Shown here: in pieces, positions 52,613 to 61,386 of the stretch
Position numbering within the stretch: the stretch's first letter is position 1
Layout of the letters: each line of letters opens with the position of its first letter
Source of the DNA: Limosilactobacillus reuteri
GTDB taxonomy: Bacteria > Bacillota > Bacilli > Lactobacillales > Lactobacillaceae
Direction of reading: 5' to 3'
DNA: 64,000 nucleotides
NCBI RefSeq assembly: GCF_020784725.1
Contig: NZ_JAJGTZ010000023.1
Span: 91,311-155,310, forward strand
Notes under the pieces: generated by a model
Databases searched by the model: none
Told to the model about the DNA's origin: nothing
Seen by the model: only the letters and a program-made list of their open reading frames with translations
Program-made: the position numbers and the translations under genes

Positions 52613-52641
52613 TTGCATCCCTGATTTTGACCCGGTATACT
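52613..52641 (+). promoter_or_regulatory. Promoter of the PnuC-like gene
   Basis: TTGCAT, 17 bases, TATACT. The expected start of transcription is at about 52648, giving a leader of nearly 90 bases. Confidence 0.65.
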
Positions 52642-52647
52642 ATTAAA

Positions 52648-52735
52648 CGTTGCTTTTTTGCATCCACAATATCTTGTGTTACTAGCCGGCAGCAACCACA
52701 AAATTACACAATATATAGTAGAGGGAGTCATATTA
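52648..52735 (+). ncRNA. Structured 5' leader upstream of the PnuC-like gene (candidate riboswitch)
   Basis: GTTGC at the predicted 5' end pairs with GCAAC (52697-52701), enclosing a hairpin CACAA-TATC-TTGTG (52661-52674). The right arm of that hairpin can instead pair with CACAA or ACACAA sequences near 52702-52712, close to the ribosome site GAGGGAG. Two alternative folds are what a translational riboswitch needs. PnuC genes in other bacteria are known to have NAD+-type riboswitches; I cannot match this leader to a known class. Confidence 0.4.
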
Positions 52736-53488
52736 ATGATTAGCGATTATTTTAAATTTCTTGCCCACCAATTAAAGGGCTGGCCACAACAAAATTATTA
52801 CCTATTCTTTTTCAGTCTTGGCTGTCAGGTAATGACTTTAGTTAGTGCTCCAATAACGTGGGTAACTGTCATTACATTTATTGGAACCACCCTTGGAGTA
52901 CTTTGCGTTTTAGCAATTAATGCTGCAAAGTCGGTAAATGGTTTCTTAGGTATTTTATCAGCATTATGTTTTATCATCGCTGGTTTTAGTGCTAAAAATT
53001 ATTTAAGTATTGCCGAACAAATCGCCTATGTTATTACCCTCGATTTACCAGTATTACTTTCCGCAAACTGGAATGTTAACATGGCATCAAAGATCCGTAA
53101 ATTCAATGCTCGTTCATGGACGGTTGCCATCATTGCAACAATTATCGTTTATTTTGTTTCTGGTTATTTAATCGGTCATCTTACCGACGATCCACGACCA
53201 TGGATTGATGCAATCAGCTTTTCCATCAGTCTTTCCGCTGGTGTTATTTGCTTCTTGCGTTTTAACAACCAATATTTCTGGTGGCTTGCATCTGGTCTTG
53301 CCCAACTAGTACTTTGGTTTGTTTCTTACAAGCAAGGATCTGCTACTTTAGCAATGGCCGTTAATAGCTCGATTTACCTTATTAATGATGTTCTCGCCTT
53401 TACCATTTCACCATGGTACAACGAACGTGAACGTCAACGCCTTAGTAAAGAAGAAGCAGCTTATGCCAAAGAAATGGGCTTAGAATAA
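52736..53488 (+). CDS. pnuC: PnuC-like nicotinamide riboside transporter
   Basis: A protein of about 250 residues with seven hydrophobic segments. The stretches VLAINAAKSVNGFLGILSAL and WWLASGLAQLVLWFVSYKQG followed by NSSIYLINDVLAFTISPW fit the PnuC arrangement of three-helix repeats around a central helix. It would take up nicotinamide riboside or a related vitamin. GAGGGAG fits the ATG at 52736. A structured leader precedes it. A YgjV-type membrane protein is an alternative. Confidence 0.75.
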   Translation: MISDYFKFLAHQLKGWPQQNYYLFFFSLGCQVMTLVSAPITWVTVITFIGTTLGVLCVLAINAAKSVNGFLGILSALCFIIAGFSAKNYLSIAEQIAYVITLDLPVLLSANWNVNMASKIRKFNARSWTVAIIATIIVYFVSGYLIGHLTDDPRPWIDAISFSISLSAGVICFLRFNNQYFWWLASGLAQLVLWFVSYKQGSATLAMAVNSSIYLINDVLAFTISPWYNERERQRLSKEEAAYAKEMGLE

Positions 53489-53492
53489 ATAT

Positions 53493-53543
53493 AAAAACAG
53501 CAAAGAGATTGAAATATTTTTTCAGTCAATTTGCTGTTTTTTT
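53493..53543. terminator. Bidirectional terminator
   Basis: AAAACAGCAAA and TTTGCTGTTTT with inner pairing of GATTGAA and TTCAGTC, between convergent genes. Confidence 0.88.
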
Positions 53544-53545
53544 GT

Positions 53546-54388
53546 TTAATATTGTTTATTGTATTCATAAACTAATTCTGGTTCACGACCAGTACGATGA
53601 TAAGCATTTAATGCATCTATCTGGGCCATCTCTTGGGCGCTAAGTTCGAAATCATAAATATCAGCGTTTTGGGTAATTCGTTCTTCGTGAACTGATTTAG
53701 GAATAAAAGAAACACCATTTTGGAGATGCCATCGCAATATAATTTGTGCGGTGGATTTATTATGAGCAGCAGCAATATCTTTTAATACTGGTTCGTTGAG
53801 GACTGCTCCTCGCCCTAAGGGACTCCAGGTTTGCGTTACTATTTGATGTTGATGATTAAATTGTAATAGTGGTTTTTGTGTTAATAGCGGATGTAACTCG
53901 ATTTGATCAACAACCGGCATTTCATTTGCTTGGGTTGCTAAATATTGAAGGTGAATCATTTGGTAATTACTTACCCCAATCGATTTAGCAAGTCCTTCTT
54001 TTTTCATTTCTTCACAAGCCCGCCATGTATCAAAAAATGATCGTTCAATTGGCCAATGAACAAGCAACAAATCAACATAATCCATTTGTAATTTACGTAA
54101 GGATTCTTTGACAGAAGCAATGGCTTTATCGTAACCTTGATTTTCTTCTGCTACTTTAGTCGTCACAAAAAGATTATCGCGCGGAATGGCTAATTGCTTA
54201 AAAGCCGTCCCAACTTCTTGCTCGTTTCCGTATAATTGAGCCGTATCAAAAAGTCGGTACCCGTCTTCATATGCCTTTTTGACTGCTTGATTCATTGTCT
54301 CTTGTCCATCTACTTTATAAAGGCCAAAACCTTCTTGAGGCATTTTATTTCCATCAGCAAGAGTTAATAGGTTGTCCTTAATATCCAT
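53546..54388 (-). CDS. Aldo/keto reductase
   Basis: A 280-residue TIM-barrel oxidoreductase with the catalytic set visible: DTAQLYGNEQEVG (Asp and Tyr), TTKVAEEN (Lys) and LLVHWPIERS (His), plus IGVSNYQMIHL and FIPKSVHEERI, the NADPH-binding end. It resembles the 2,5-diketo-gluconate reductase/YvgN group. Substrate unknown; methylglyoxal and other aldehydes are common. Single gene, divergent from the two-component system. Confidence 0.93.
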   Translation of the reverse strand: MDIKDNLLTLADGNKMPQEGFGLYKVDGQETMNQAVKKAYEDGYRLFDTAQLYGNEQEVGTAFKQLAIPRDNLFVTTKVAEENQGYDKAIASVKESLRKLQMDYVDLLLVHWPIERSFFDTWRACEEMKKEGLAKSIGVSNYQMIHLQYLATQANEMPVVDQIELHPLLTQKPLLQFNHQHQIVTQTWSPLGRGAVLNEPVLKDIAAAHNKSTAQIILRWHLQNGVSFIPKSVHEERITQNADIYDFELSAQEMAQIDALNAYHRTGREPELVYEYNKQY

Positions 54389-54506
54389 TAAAAATCACTT
54401 CCTTTCCTTATCTTTAATCAGCAATTTAGGATTGTCAATATTGAAGTTTTCTTTTCTAAACAAACTAATGTATGATGAGCTTATATCTATTTACGGAGAA
54501 ATAATT

Positions 54507-55187
54507 ATGGCTAAAATATTTATCGTTGAAGATAATCCTGATATTATCCATTCTACAGCTCAAGAATTAAATAAATGGCAACATGACGTTATCACAATTA
54601 ACGATTGGCAAAATGTTGCAAATGAAATTATTGATGCAAATCCAGATCTTGTTTTATTTGATATCACCCTCCCAACCTTCGATGGTTTTTATTGGATTCA
54701 AGAGGTTCGTAAACATAGTCAAGTACCGATTATTGTTATTTCTGCAGCTGAAATTGATACCAACGTTATGCATGCAGTAGCCGCGGGTGCAGATGATTAT
54801 ATTATGAAGCCATTTGCAATGACGGTACTTTTAGCTAAAATTCAAGCTTTGTTACGGCGAAATAAGCAAACGACTGATGCAGAAAAAATAATGTGGGATC
54901 ATAATTCATTCAATCCCCTTACTAATATTCTTACGAACGAAAATGGTACTGCCCAGCTCACCCCAACTGAAGGTGCTATGCTCCAAGTTTTACTCAGTCA
55001 TCGTAATAAAATTGTTTCTAAGGAGCAATTACTTCAATGGTTATGGCAAGGTGGCAAGTACCTTAATGAAAACACCCTTAACGTTAATATTAGTCGTTTA
55101 AGAACTAAACTAAGCACAATTGGTTTACAGCAATGTATTCACACAGAACGTGGTCTCGGCTATCGATTGGTGGAAAACAATGAATAA
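54507..55187 (+). CDS. OmpR-type response regulator (Bce-like)
   Basis: A 226-residue regulator with a receiver domain (FIVEDNPDII acidic pocket, LVLFDITLPTFDGF with the phospho-Asp, and IMKPFAM) and a winged-helix OmpR/PhoB domain (NTLNVNISRLRTKL). GGAGAAATA fits the ATG at 54507. It overlaps the kinase gene by 8 bases. Its likely target is the ABC transporter operon directly downstream, where a TTACA-N4-TGTAA box is present. Confidence 0.93.
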   Translation: MAKIFIVEDNPDIIHSTAQELNKWQHDVITINDWQNVANEIIDANPDLVLFDITLPTFDGFYWIQEVRKHSQVPIIVISAAEIDTNVMHAVAAGADDYIMKPFAMTVLLAKIQALLRRNKQTTDAEKIMWDHNSFNPLTNILTNENGTAQLTPTEGAMLQVLLSHRNKIVSKEQLLQWLWQGGKYLNENTLNVNISRLRTKLSTIGLQQCIHTERGLGYRLVENNE

Positions 55188-56160
55188 ACATTATTTCAAA
55201 TTATTTTGGCGCTCAATCCTTTTTCCTACTATTGGCTATCTTTTTCTTTTAGGCCTGATTGGGCTTTTAGTAATTTTATATAATCTCCCAACTGTTTTTT
55301 GGGGCGATGTGATTCGCTTTTCTCTTCCTTTTTTTATAGTGTGGCTTATCGGGAGTGGTGCAATTAAATATTATCGATTGCGCCATTTAAATAGTTCTCA
55401 GCTTGATAAATTCATTCCTGCCAATATGACCGAGGGAAAACTTGTTGAACTATTGCAAGATGAACAAGCAAAAAACATTGACACAATTCGTCAGTTACAA
55501 GCAACTCAACATGAACAACTTGATCACCTTGAATTATTTACTCATGAAATTAAAAACTATTTGACAAGTCTTAATGCCGCGGCAGAAAATGCACCGACTG
55601 TCGCAAGCGCAGAAGTAAAAAAGAATATCCATCAAGCTAACTATTATCTCAATTTGTTGTTAAATGACGAACGACTAGCAATTAATAATCATGATTACGA
55701 TTTTCAATGGATTGATATTGCCAACTTAATTAATAATATTTTGCAACAAAATTCTGCTGTCTTCATTCATAAACAATTGATTCCAGAATTAGCAGGCCTG
55801 GATGGAATTAAAGTTCTCACTGATCGTAAATGGTTGCATTTTTGCATTGAACAACTACTTTCAAACGCAATTAAATACTCATCCCCTAATAGTACAATTA
55901 ATATTTCCTGGGAAATGAACTCTTTGCAGATCGCTGACCATGGATGCGGTATCTCAATGAATGATCTTCCGCGAGTCTTTGACAATGGCTTTACTGGGAA
56001 AAACGGGCACCAAACAACTGCTGCTACCGGGATGGGATTGTACCTTGTTAAAAAAGTTACTGAGCACTTGAATTTCAAGGTTAGCATTTCATCAGTTCAA
56101 TCTCAGGGGACGACAGCTATTCTATCTTTCTTACCAGATAATATCAGGTCATCAAACTAA
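55180..56160 (+). CDS. Sensor histidine kinase (BceS-like, intramembrane-sensing)
   Basis: A kinase of 326 residues: two membrane segments at about 10-55 with a very short outer loop, then a dimerisation helix with the phospho-His in ELFTHEIKNYLTSLNAA, and an ATPase domain with EQLLSNAIKYSSPNS (N box) and FDNGFTGKNGHQTTAATGMG (F/G2 region). Kinases of this type lack a sensor domain and read the flux of the partner BceAB transporter. The upstream frame start at 55120 is not needed. Confidence 0.92.
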   Translation: MNKHYFKLFWRSILFPTIGYLFLLGLIGLLVILYNLPTVFWGDVIRFSLPFFIVWLIGSGAIKYYRLRHLNSSQLDKFIPANMTEGKLVELLQDEQAKNIDTIRQLQATQHEQLDHLELFTHEIKNYLTSLNAAAENAPTVASAEVKKNIHQANYYLNLLLNDERLAINNHDYDFQWIDIANLINNILQQNSAVFIHKQLIPELAGLDGIKVLTDRKWLHFCIEQLLSNAIKYSSPNSTINISWEMNSLQIADHGCGISMNDLPRVFDNGFTGKNGHQTTAATGMGLYLVKKVTEHLNFKVSISSVQSQGTTAILSFLPDNIRSSN

Positions 56161-56163
56161 TTC

Positions 56164-56177
56164 TTACAAAACTGTAA
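56164..56177. promoter_or_regulatory. Candidate response-regulator box upstream of the ABC operon
   Basis: TTACA-AAAC-TGTAA, a perfect inverted repeat of the sort bound by BceR-like regulators, about 45 bases before a TATAAT-like -10 box (56222-56227). It ends inside the left arm of the terminator that follows. Confidence 0.55.
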
Positions 56178-56224
56178 GGTTCTGTACACTTCCGTAAGTA
56201 GGAAGTTGCACAGGACCTTTTTAT
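56176..56224 (+). terminator. Terminator of the two-component operon
   Basis: Outer arms AAGGTTCTGT (56176) and ACAGGACCTT (56210) with inner arms ACTTCC and GGAAGT, then a T-run. It separates the regulator/kinase transcript from the transporter transcript. Confidence 0.85.
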
Positions 56225-56272
56225 AATTAAGACATAATCAAAACAAGTTCTCTACCAGAAAGGAAAATTACT

Positions 56273-57028
56273 ATGACATTATTAAATCTTCAACACGTTC
56301 AATGCGTCTATAACCATAACTCCGCTAATCCAGTAATGGCCTTAAAAGATATTACCTTTAAAGTTGAAGAAGGAGAGTACGTTGCAATTATGGGAGAATC
56401 TGGTGCTGGTAAAAGTACCTTATTAAATATAATTGCAACTTTAGAACAAGCAACTAACGGACAGGCAATCCTTAATGGTCAAGATCTCCGTCAACTCTCC
56501 AAAGACGATGCAGCTCGTTATCGGCGAGAACACCTCGGCTTTGTTTTCCAACATTTCAACTTACTTGATAGTCTCTCAAATCGCGACAACATCTACTTAC
56601 CACTTGTTCTAGCAAAAACTCCGGTAGCAACAATGGAAAAACGGATTAAGCCCTTAATTGATCGCTTACGTATTAATAAAATCATTGATCGTTTTCCAAG
56701 TGAAATTTCTGGCGGTCAGCAACAGCGAATTGCTATTGCACGGGCGTTAATCACCCACCCAGATCTCCTTCTCGCTGACGAACCTACTGGAGCTTTAGAT
56801 TCAAACACCAGTAACGAAATTCTTGAAATCTTTGATGAAGTTAATGCTAACGGTCAAACAATTATTATGGTTACGCACAGTACCGCTGCTGCTAGTCATG
56901 CTAAACGCACACTCTTCATCAAGGATGGACGAATCTATCATGAACTCTATCGTGGTGATCTTTCACTTAAAGACTACCAACAACAAATTAGTCAGACAAT
57001 GATGACCTTAACGAATGGCGGTGAATAA
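56273..57028 (+). CDS. ABC transporter ATP-binding protein (BceA/MacB-like)
   Basis: A 251-residue ATPase with all motifs intact: Walker A GESGAGKSTLLNII, Q-loop VFQHFNLLDSLSN, signature SGGQQQRIAIARAL, Walker B LLLADEPTGALD and H-loop VTHSTAAA. It belongs to the peptide-antibiotic resistance group that partners with ten-segment FtsX permeases. The permease gene follows two bases later. Probably induced by the two-component system upstream in response to peptide antibiotics such as bacitracin-like or lantibiotic compounds. Confidence 0.95.
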   Translation: MTLLNLQHVQCVYNHNSANPVMALKDITFKVEEGEYVAIMGESGAGKSTLLNIIATLEQATNGQAILNGQDLRQLSKDDAARYRREHLGFVFQHFNLLDSLSNRDNIYLPLVLAKTPVATMEKRIKPLIDRLRINKIIDRFPSEISGGQQQRIAIARALITHPDLLLADEPTGALDSNTSNEILEIFDEVNANGQTIIMVTHSTAAASHAKRTLFIKDGRIYHELYRGDLSLKDYQQQISQTMMTLTNGGE

Positions 57029-57030
57029 CG

Positions 57031-58956
57031 ATGCTCTTTTTCAAACTGATTAATTCGAGCTTTAAGCGAAATCTTAAAGTTTACATTCCTTACCTCATAT
57101 CAATGACAATGCTAGTTGCTATTAACTATATTTTTAAGGCGGTCGAAATTAATCGCAGCCTTAAAGATTTGCCAACCGCGGCGGTTACTAAAGCATTAAT
57201 GCAGACAGGATCAACTTTTATTATCCTTGTAACACTTGCGTTTATGGTCTACGTCAATCGGTTCTTGTGGCAACAACGTCAACAAGAAATGGGTCTTTAT
57301 AGTATGCTGGGGATGACAAGACGAAACTTACAAGTACTAACAGTCATTGAAAAGTGCTATCTTTTAGTAATCAGCCTTTTTCTGGGAATTTTATTTGGGG
57401 TTATTTTTGATCGACTCGCTTTTCTTGGCTTTGCTCATCTCTTGCAAATCGATCATTTATCGCAACCTTGGATAGAATGGGGCGCGATAATAAATACAAT
57501 CATCATCATTGGCGGCTTTTTCTTAATCTTAATGGTTATTGATCTGATCAAACTTCTCCGGTTAAATCCGAATGAATTATGGCATCCCCAACAAACTAAA
57601 ATCGCGCGTCATGGTAAGTTCTTTACCTTTGCCGGACTTTTGGGCATTGCGGCGCTTGCCTACGCCTATTATCTCACAATTACGGTTAAACCACGGATAT
57701 CAGCTTTAACAACATTCATGACTGCTGTCTTTTTAGTTGTGATTGGAACGTACCTTATTTTTATCGCTGGGAGCATCATTGTCCTTAAACTCCTGCAAAA
57801 AAACAAAGGATATTACTATCGTCCTCGCCACTTTATTGCGGTTTCTGGAATGTTACAACGGATGGAACAAAATGGCGCTAGTCTTGCAACAATTTGTTTA
57901 CTCTGTAGTTCTGTCCTGGTAATTTTATTTACATCCTTAACTATGTATGCTGGTATTAATGATACGGTTAATTCTTTTGCCCCACGTGATCTTACAATTA
58001 TCACCTCGCAGAAACTCACTGCACAACAAGAATCGACCATCAATTCTGTTGCTAAAAAGCACCATGCTCACCTTAATAAGCACGTTACCTTTACAACGAG
58101 CGCTCCGCAATACGGCTACTGGAAAAAGAATCGTTTCATCAACCAGGGTAATTTACAGGATATGACTAATCGAACTACCAATACGGTCATTACCATGTCG
58201 ACGGCAACTTATAATCGGATTGCGGATAAACATGTTAAATTAGCAGCAAATAAGGCTTTGATTTATTCCCCTGCTAAAGAACATCGTGGTACTTTACAGA
58301 TTGGTGCGCAAAAATACCAAGCTACTCCTATCCATGACTTTAACTACTACTTCAATCCAAGTCACGCTATTTATTCACCAATTTTTATAATCACAAATAA
58401 ACTTCCGGCAAACACTGCCACAATTAACTTCACAGGAATTAATTATCACTTAAACGGCAGCAAGAAAGCTCATCTTAATTTTGAAAATGATCTTCAAGCA
58501 CAGCTTCACTTGCCAAATCAAGCATATTCTTCGCGGACAAACCTTCGCAGTCAATTGACCAGTCTCTATGGTGGAATTGTCTTTTTAGGAATTCTCATTA
58601 GCTTTGCCTTGGGAATCACGACAACTGTTGTCATTTACTTTAAACAAATTACTGAAGGTTATGAAGATCAATATCGGTTCAAGACTATGCAACAAGTTGG
58701 TTTAAGCCAGAAAGAAACAACCAAGAGTATTCACAGTCAAGTACTGATGGTCTTCATGTTGCCAGTAGTTGGTGCAATAATTAATCTTTGCTTTGCGATC
58801 CCTGCAATTCGGCAAATTCTAATTCAATTTAATTTCTATAATGTTCGATTGATGGCGATAATTGCCGTATCAATTACTCTTATCCTCCTATGCCTTTACT
58901 TTGCTATTTACGGACTTACTACCAGAATGTACCGTAAAATCGTTGAGCAAGGTTAA
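57031..58956 (+). CDS. ABC transporter permease (BceB-like, FtsX domains)
   Basis: A 641-residue permease with ten membrane segments in the BceB order: a first FtsX-type unit with the conserved RQQEMGLYSMLGMTRRNL loop, a large extracellular domain between about residues 300 and 510 (NDTVNSFAPRDLTII onward) and a final three-segment FtsX unit with EDQYRFKTMQQVGLSQKE. The extracellular domain is thought to recognise the antibiotic. It forms a sensing and detoxification module with the kinase and regulator before it. Confidence 0.93.
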   Translation: MLFFKLINSSFKRNLKVYIPYLISMTMLVAINYIFKAVEINRSLKDLPTAAVTKALMQTGSTFIILVTLAFMVYVNRFLWQQRQQEMGLYSMLGMTRRNLQVLTVIEKCYLLVISLFLGILFGVIFDRLAFLGFAHLLQIDHLSQPWIEWGAIINTIIIIGGFFLILMVIDLIKLLRLNPNELWHPQQTKIARHGKFFTFAGLLGIAALAYAYYLTITVKPRISALTTFMTAVFLVVIGTYLIFIAGSIIVLKLLQKNKGYYYRPRHFIAVSGMLQRMEQNGASLATICLLCSSVLVILFTSLTMYAGINDTVNSFAPRDLTIITSQKLTAQQESTINSVAKKHHAHLNKHVTFTTSAPQYGYWKKNRFINQGNLQDMTNRTTNTVITMSTATYNRIADKHVKLAANKALIYSPAKEHRGTLQIGAQKYQATPIHDFNYYFNPSHAIYSPIFIITNKLPANTATINFTGINYHLNGSKKAHLNFENDLQAQLHLPNQAYSSRTNLRSQLTSLYGGIVFLGILISFALGITTTVVIYFKQITEGYEDQYRFKTMQQVGLSQKETTKSIHSQVLMVFMLPVVGAIINLCFAIPAIRQILIQFNFYNVRLMAIIAVSITLILLCLYFAIYGLTTRMYRKIVEQG

Positions 58957-58966
58957 GCACTATAAA

Positions 58967-58995
58967 TTGACATTTCTTATTTTAGCGGTTACACT
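58967..58995 (+). promoter_or_regulatory. Strong promoter of the metA-like/cysK unit
   Basis: TTGACA (58967-58972), a 17-base spacer and TACACT (58990-58995). Transcription would begin near 59002, about 40 bases before the leader peptide. Confidence 0.75.
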
Positions 58996-59043
58996 TTAGT
59001 TACTATAAATAAGTACGACCGATAAAATGAGGAGATGTCGTTC

Positions 59044-59094
59044 ATGATTCTTATTAACACCACCGTCATAAAAAAACTTACAAGCTGTTGCTAA
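59044..59094 (+). CDS. Cysteine leader peptide (16 residues, ends Cys-Cys)
   Basis: A short reading frame encodes MILINTTVIKKLTSCC, with TGT TGC as its last two sense codons before TAA. AGGAG at 59030-59034 is spaced nine bases from the ATG, a good ribosome site. It lies between a strong promoter and the metA-like gene of a cysteine-synthesis pair. Ribosomes short of charged Cys-tRNA would stall on the last codons, which lie directly at the start of a set of alternative RNA pairings. The structure is that of an amino-acid leader-peptide attenuator; the function is inferred. Confidence 0.7.
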   Translation: MILINTTVIKKLTSCC

Positions 59095-59197
59095 ACTACT
59101 CACGACAGATTAAACTGCCTTTATTTAGGCGTAATTAATCTATGTTATTGTTTAGTGACAGTTTTTAGTTTAATTTAGATTATATCGAGGTGATTTC
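59092..59197 (+). promoter_or_regulatory. Alternative RNA pairings between the Cys leader peptide and metA-like gene
   Basis: Segment AGATTAAACT (59107-59116) can pair locally with TTAATCT (59135-59141, aided by GCCT/AGGC at 59117-59120 and 59127-59130) or over ten positions with AGTTTAATTT (59167-59176), just before the ribosome site GAGGTGA. TAAACT at the leader stop (59092-59097) competes for AGTTTA (59167-59172). These pairings are mutually exclusive. Confidence 0.55.
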
Positions 59198-60043
59198 ATG
59201 GCAGCAGATCCATTAAGAATAGGAATTCTTAACTTAATGCATGACAAAGTAGATACTCAACTGCGATTTACAAAAGTACTTTCTGAGGGACCCTACAATG
59301 TTGATGTCCAATACTTTTACCCTCAAACCCACTATACTTCTCGCCCTGTCCCTAACCTTGTTCAAGAGATTTCCCAGCCTTTAGATTTAAAACAAGCTGC
59401 CACAATGGATGCTTTTATTATCACCGGTGCCCCAATCGAACAACTTACATTTGAAGAAATTACGTATCTTGATGAGATTCATCAACTGATTGACGTATTA
59501 GTTGCCAATAACATTCCGCAACTTTACGTGTGCTGGGGAGCGATGGCGGCTGCTAACTACCTTTATGATATTCCCAAATTTCAATTACCTGAAAAAATTT
59601 TTGGAGTCTTCCACAATTATTTGCGCGCGCAAGACCCCTTCTTAAAAGGATTACCTGATGGCTTTCTTGCTCCCCATGCTCGTTATGCCGAACTTAATCT
59701 TGCCAAGATTATGAAAGATCCCCGATTAGTGATTAATGCTGTGACCAAAAATAACTTCCTATTCTCGTTCCGCGCTCGAGAAAAGAACCAATACTTTCTT
59801 TTCTCTCATCTTGAATACGGGAAGGATGCCCTTTTAAAGGAATACTTACGAGAACGAAATGCTAATCCCGGCGTTGAGTATATCAAGCCGCAAAACTACT
59901 TTCGCGATCCGCTTCATATGAAAGATCCCGAATTCAGCTGGGCAACTACCCAACGAGTATTCTTTGATAATTGGCTTCATTCAGTTGCGGACCACATCGC
60001 TACACAACAATTTGTAAAGTCATGTGGTAATAAGTCAAGATAA
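59198..60043 (+). CDS. metA: MetA family O-acyltransferase (homoserine- or serine-specific)
   Basis: A 281-residue member of the homoserine O-succinyltransferase (MetA) family with the class I glutamine-amidotransferase-like fold. It has IGILNLMHDKVDTQLRF at the start, VCWGAMAAANYLY with the nucleophilic Cys, FGVFHNYLRAQDP and SHLEYGKDALLKEY with the catalytic His and Glu. In lactobacilli, MetA-like proteins next to cysK have been considered serine acetyltransferases, which would make O-acetylserine for CysK. The Cys-Cys leader supports a cysteine role here. GAGGTGA precedes the ATG. cysK lies downstream, now split off by an IS110 element. Confidence 0.85.
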   Translation: MAADPLRIGILNLMHDKVDTQLRFTKVLSEGPYNVDVQYFYPQTHYTSRPVPNLVQEISQPLDLKQAATMDAFIITGAPIEQLTFEEITYLDEIHQLIDVLVANNIPQLYVCWGAMAAANYLYDIPKFQLPEKIFGVFHNYLRAQDPFLKGLPDGFLAPHARYAELNLAKIMKDPRLVINAVTKNNFLFSFRAREKNQYFLFSHLEYGKDALLKEYLRERNANPGVEYIKPQNYFRDPLHMKDPEFSWATTQRVFFDNWLHSVADHIATQQFVKSCGNKSR

Positions 60044-60156
60044 AATTATCACTGACAAACTTGTTTTGACCAGATTTTTGACGCACTTAAATAAGCCTTG
60101 ATCCCAAGGTGTTTTAAAAGCTAAGCGTCGAGAATCAGTTTATCTTCCTATACCAA

Positions 60157-61386
60157 TTACCTCTTTTCCTGATAGATTTGATGATTTTTGAGTAGGAAGA
60201 AAATCACCCTAATAAGTTTACGTGCGGTAAGGACGAGAGCGCGTTTTGATGGGGTATGCTTTACTTCTTGATATTTACGCCGATAATATTCACCAAAAAC
60301 TGGATCTTGGATTCTAATTCTGTTGGCAGCTTCAACCAAATAGTATCTAAGATAAGCATTACCAGTTCTCTTGAGCGGAGTATTATCACTAGCGTAAGTT
60401 CCGGACTGCTTTTCTCGCCAGGAAAGCCCAGCATATTTAGCCAATTTAGCTTCATTATCAAATCGTTCGATTTGACCAATTTCAGCTAAAATACCAGCAG
60501 CGTATACTGGGCCAATTCCGGGAATGGAGCGCAAAATCTGTTCTTCATCAGTTACTTGAACTACTTTCTCAATTGCTTTGTCGAGGTCTTTAATCATCTT
60601 CTGAAAAGCTTTAATTTCCTCGGCATAAACGGAGAGAACTGTATCAACTGAATTAGCAATTACTTTGTCTAAACGATAAGAAGCACGAACTGCCTTTTGA
60701 ATTGTTTTCGCCAAGGCTTCAGGGTTCGCGAAGCGACCCCGGCCGTGTTCATTCAGATAATCGGCTAAATCAGTAATCGAAAGATTAAGTAAGTCATCAG
60801 TAGTCATATCTTCAGTTAGTAGACTCATCATCGTTGAACCGAAGATGGAAGTATTCAGTTCATCAGAAATTCCTAATTTATTGAGCTTGTAGTATAGGTT
60901 CTCAATAAAGTGTTGCTTAGCCCGAGCTAAGCTTTGAACAAGCTCATATCGGGAACGCGTTAAGCGTTGCAGGGCAATGTAGTTCTCTTGACGAACAATC
61001 CCTACTGAATAGCGTCCAACACGTAGGAAGTCAGCAATGTAAAAAGCGTCGATTTGATCATTTTTATCTTCAGCGAAGACATCATGATAGCGCTTAGTTT
61101 TCTTAGGATCGATAACCACGGATTGTGTATTGAACTTTTTAAGGTCCGAGTCTTCTTGGAAAAACATTGCTGGGTGAAAGCTGTAAATGGAAGTGGCTTC
61201 CATGCCAATCACAACTTGGTCGAGATGATTTGAATTCGCCGTATCAATAATCATGTTTTTTAATTCTGTTGCGCCTTTCAAATCATTAACAAAGTTACCA
61301 TGGAAAACAACTTCAGTTGTTTCTTCAGAAATCATTGAAGTTACTAAATCTTTTGAGCTAACGTCAATACCGACAAAAAGTTTCAT
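60157..61386 (-). CDS. IS110 family transposase (DEDD recombinase)
   Basis: A 409-residue transposase. The N-terminal RuvC-like DEDD domain begins KLFVGIDVSSKDLVTSMI and continues with VVIGMEATSIYS and YHDVFAEDKNDQIDAFYIAD, holding the acidic residues. The C-terminal transposase_20 domain has LRSIPGIGPVYAAGILAEIG and KLAKYAGLSWREKQSGTYAS, where the catalytic serine is expected. The full length and lack of stops suggest an active enzyme. AGGAGG precedes the ATG. Confidence 0.95.
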   Translation of the reverse strand: MKLFVGIDVSSKDLVTSMISEETTEVVFHGNFVNDLKGATELKNMIIDTANSNHLDQVVIGMEATSIYSFHPAMFFQEDSDLKKFNTQSVVIDPKKTKRYHDVFAEDKNDQIDAFYIADFLRVGRYSVGIVRQENYIALQRLTRSRYELVQSLARAKQHFIENLYYKLNKLGISDELNTSIFGSTMMSLLTEDMTTDDLLNLSITDLADYLNEHGRGRFANPEALAKTIQKAVRASYRLDKVIANSVDTVLSVYAEEIKAFQKMIKDLDKAIEKVVQVTDEEQILRSIPGIGPVYAAGILAEIGQIERFDNEAKLAKYAGLSWREKQSGTYASDNTPLKRTGNAYLRYYLVEAANRIRIQDPVFGEYYRRKYQEVKHTPSKRALVLTARKLIRVIFFLLKNHQIYQEKR

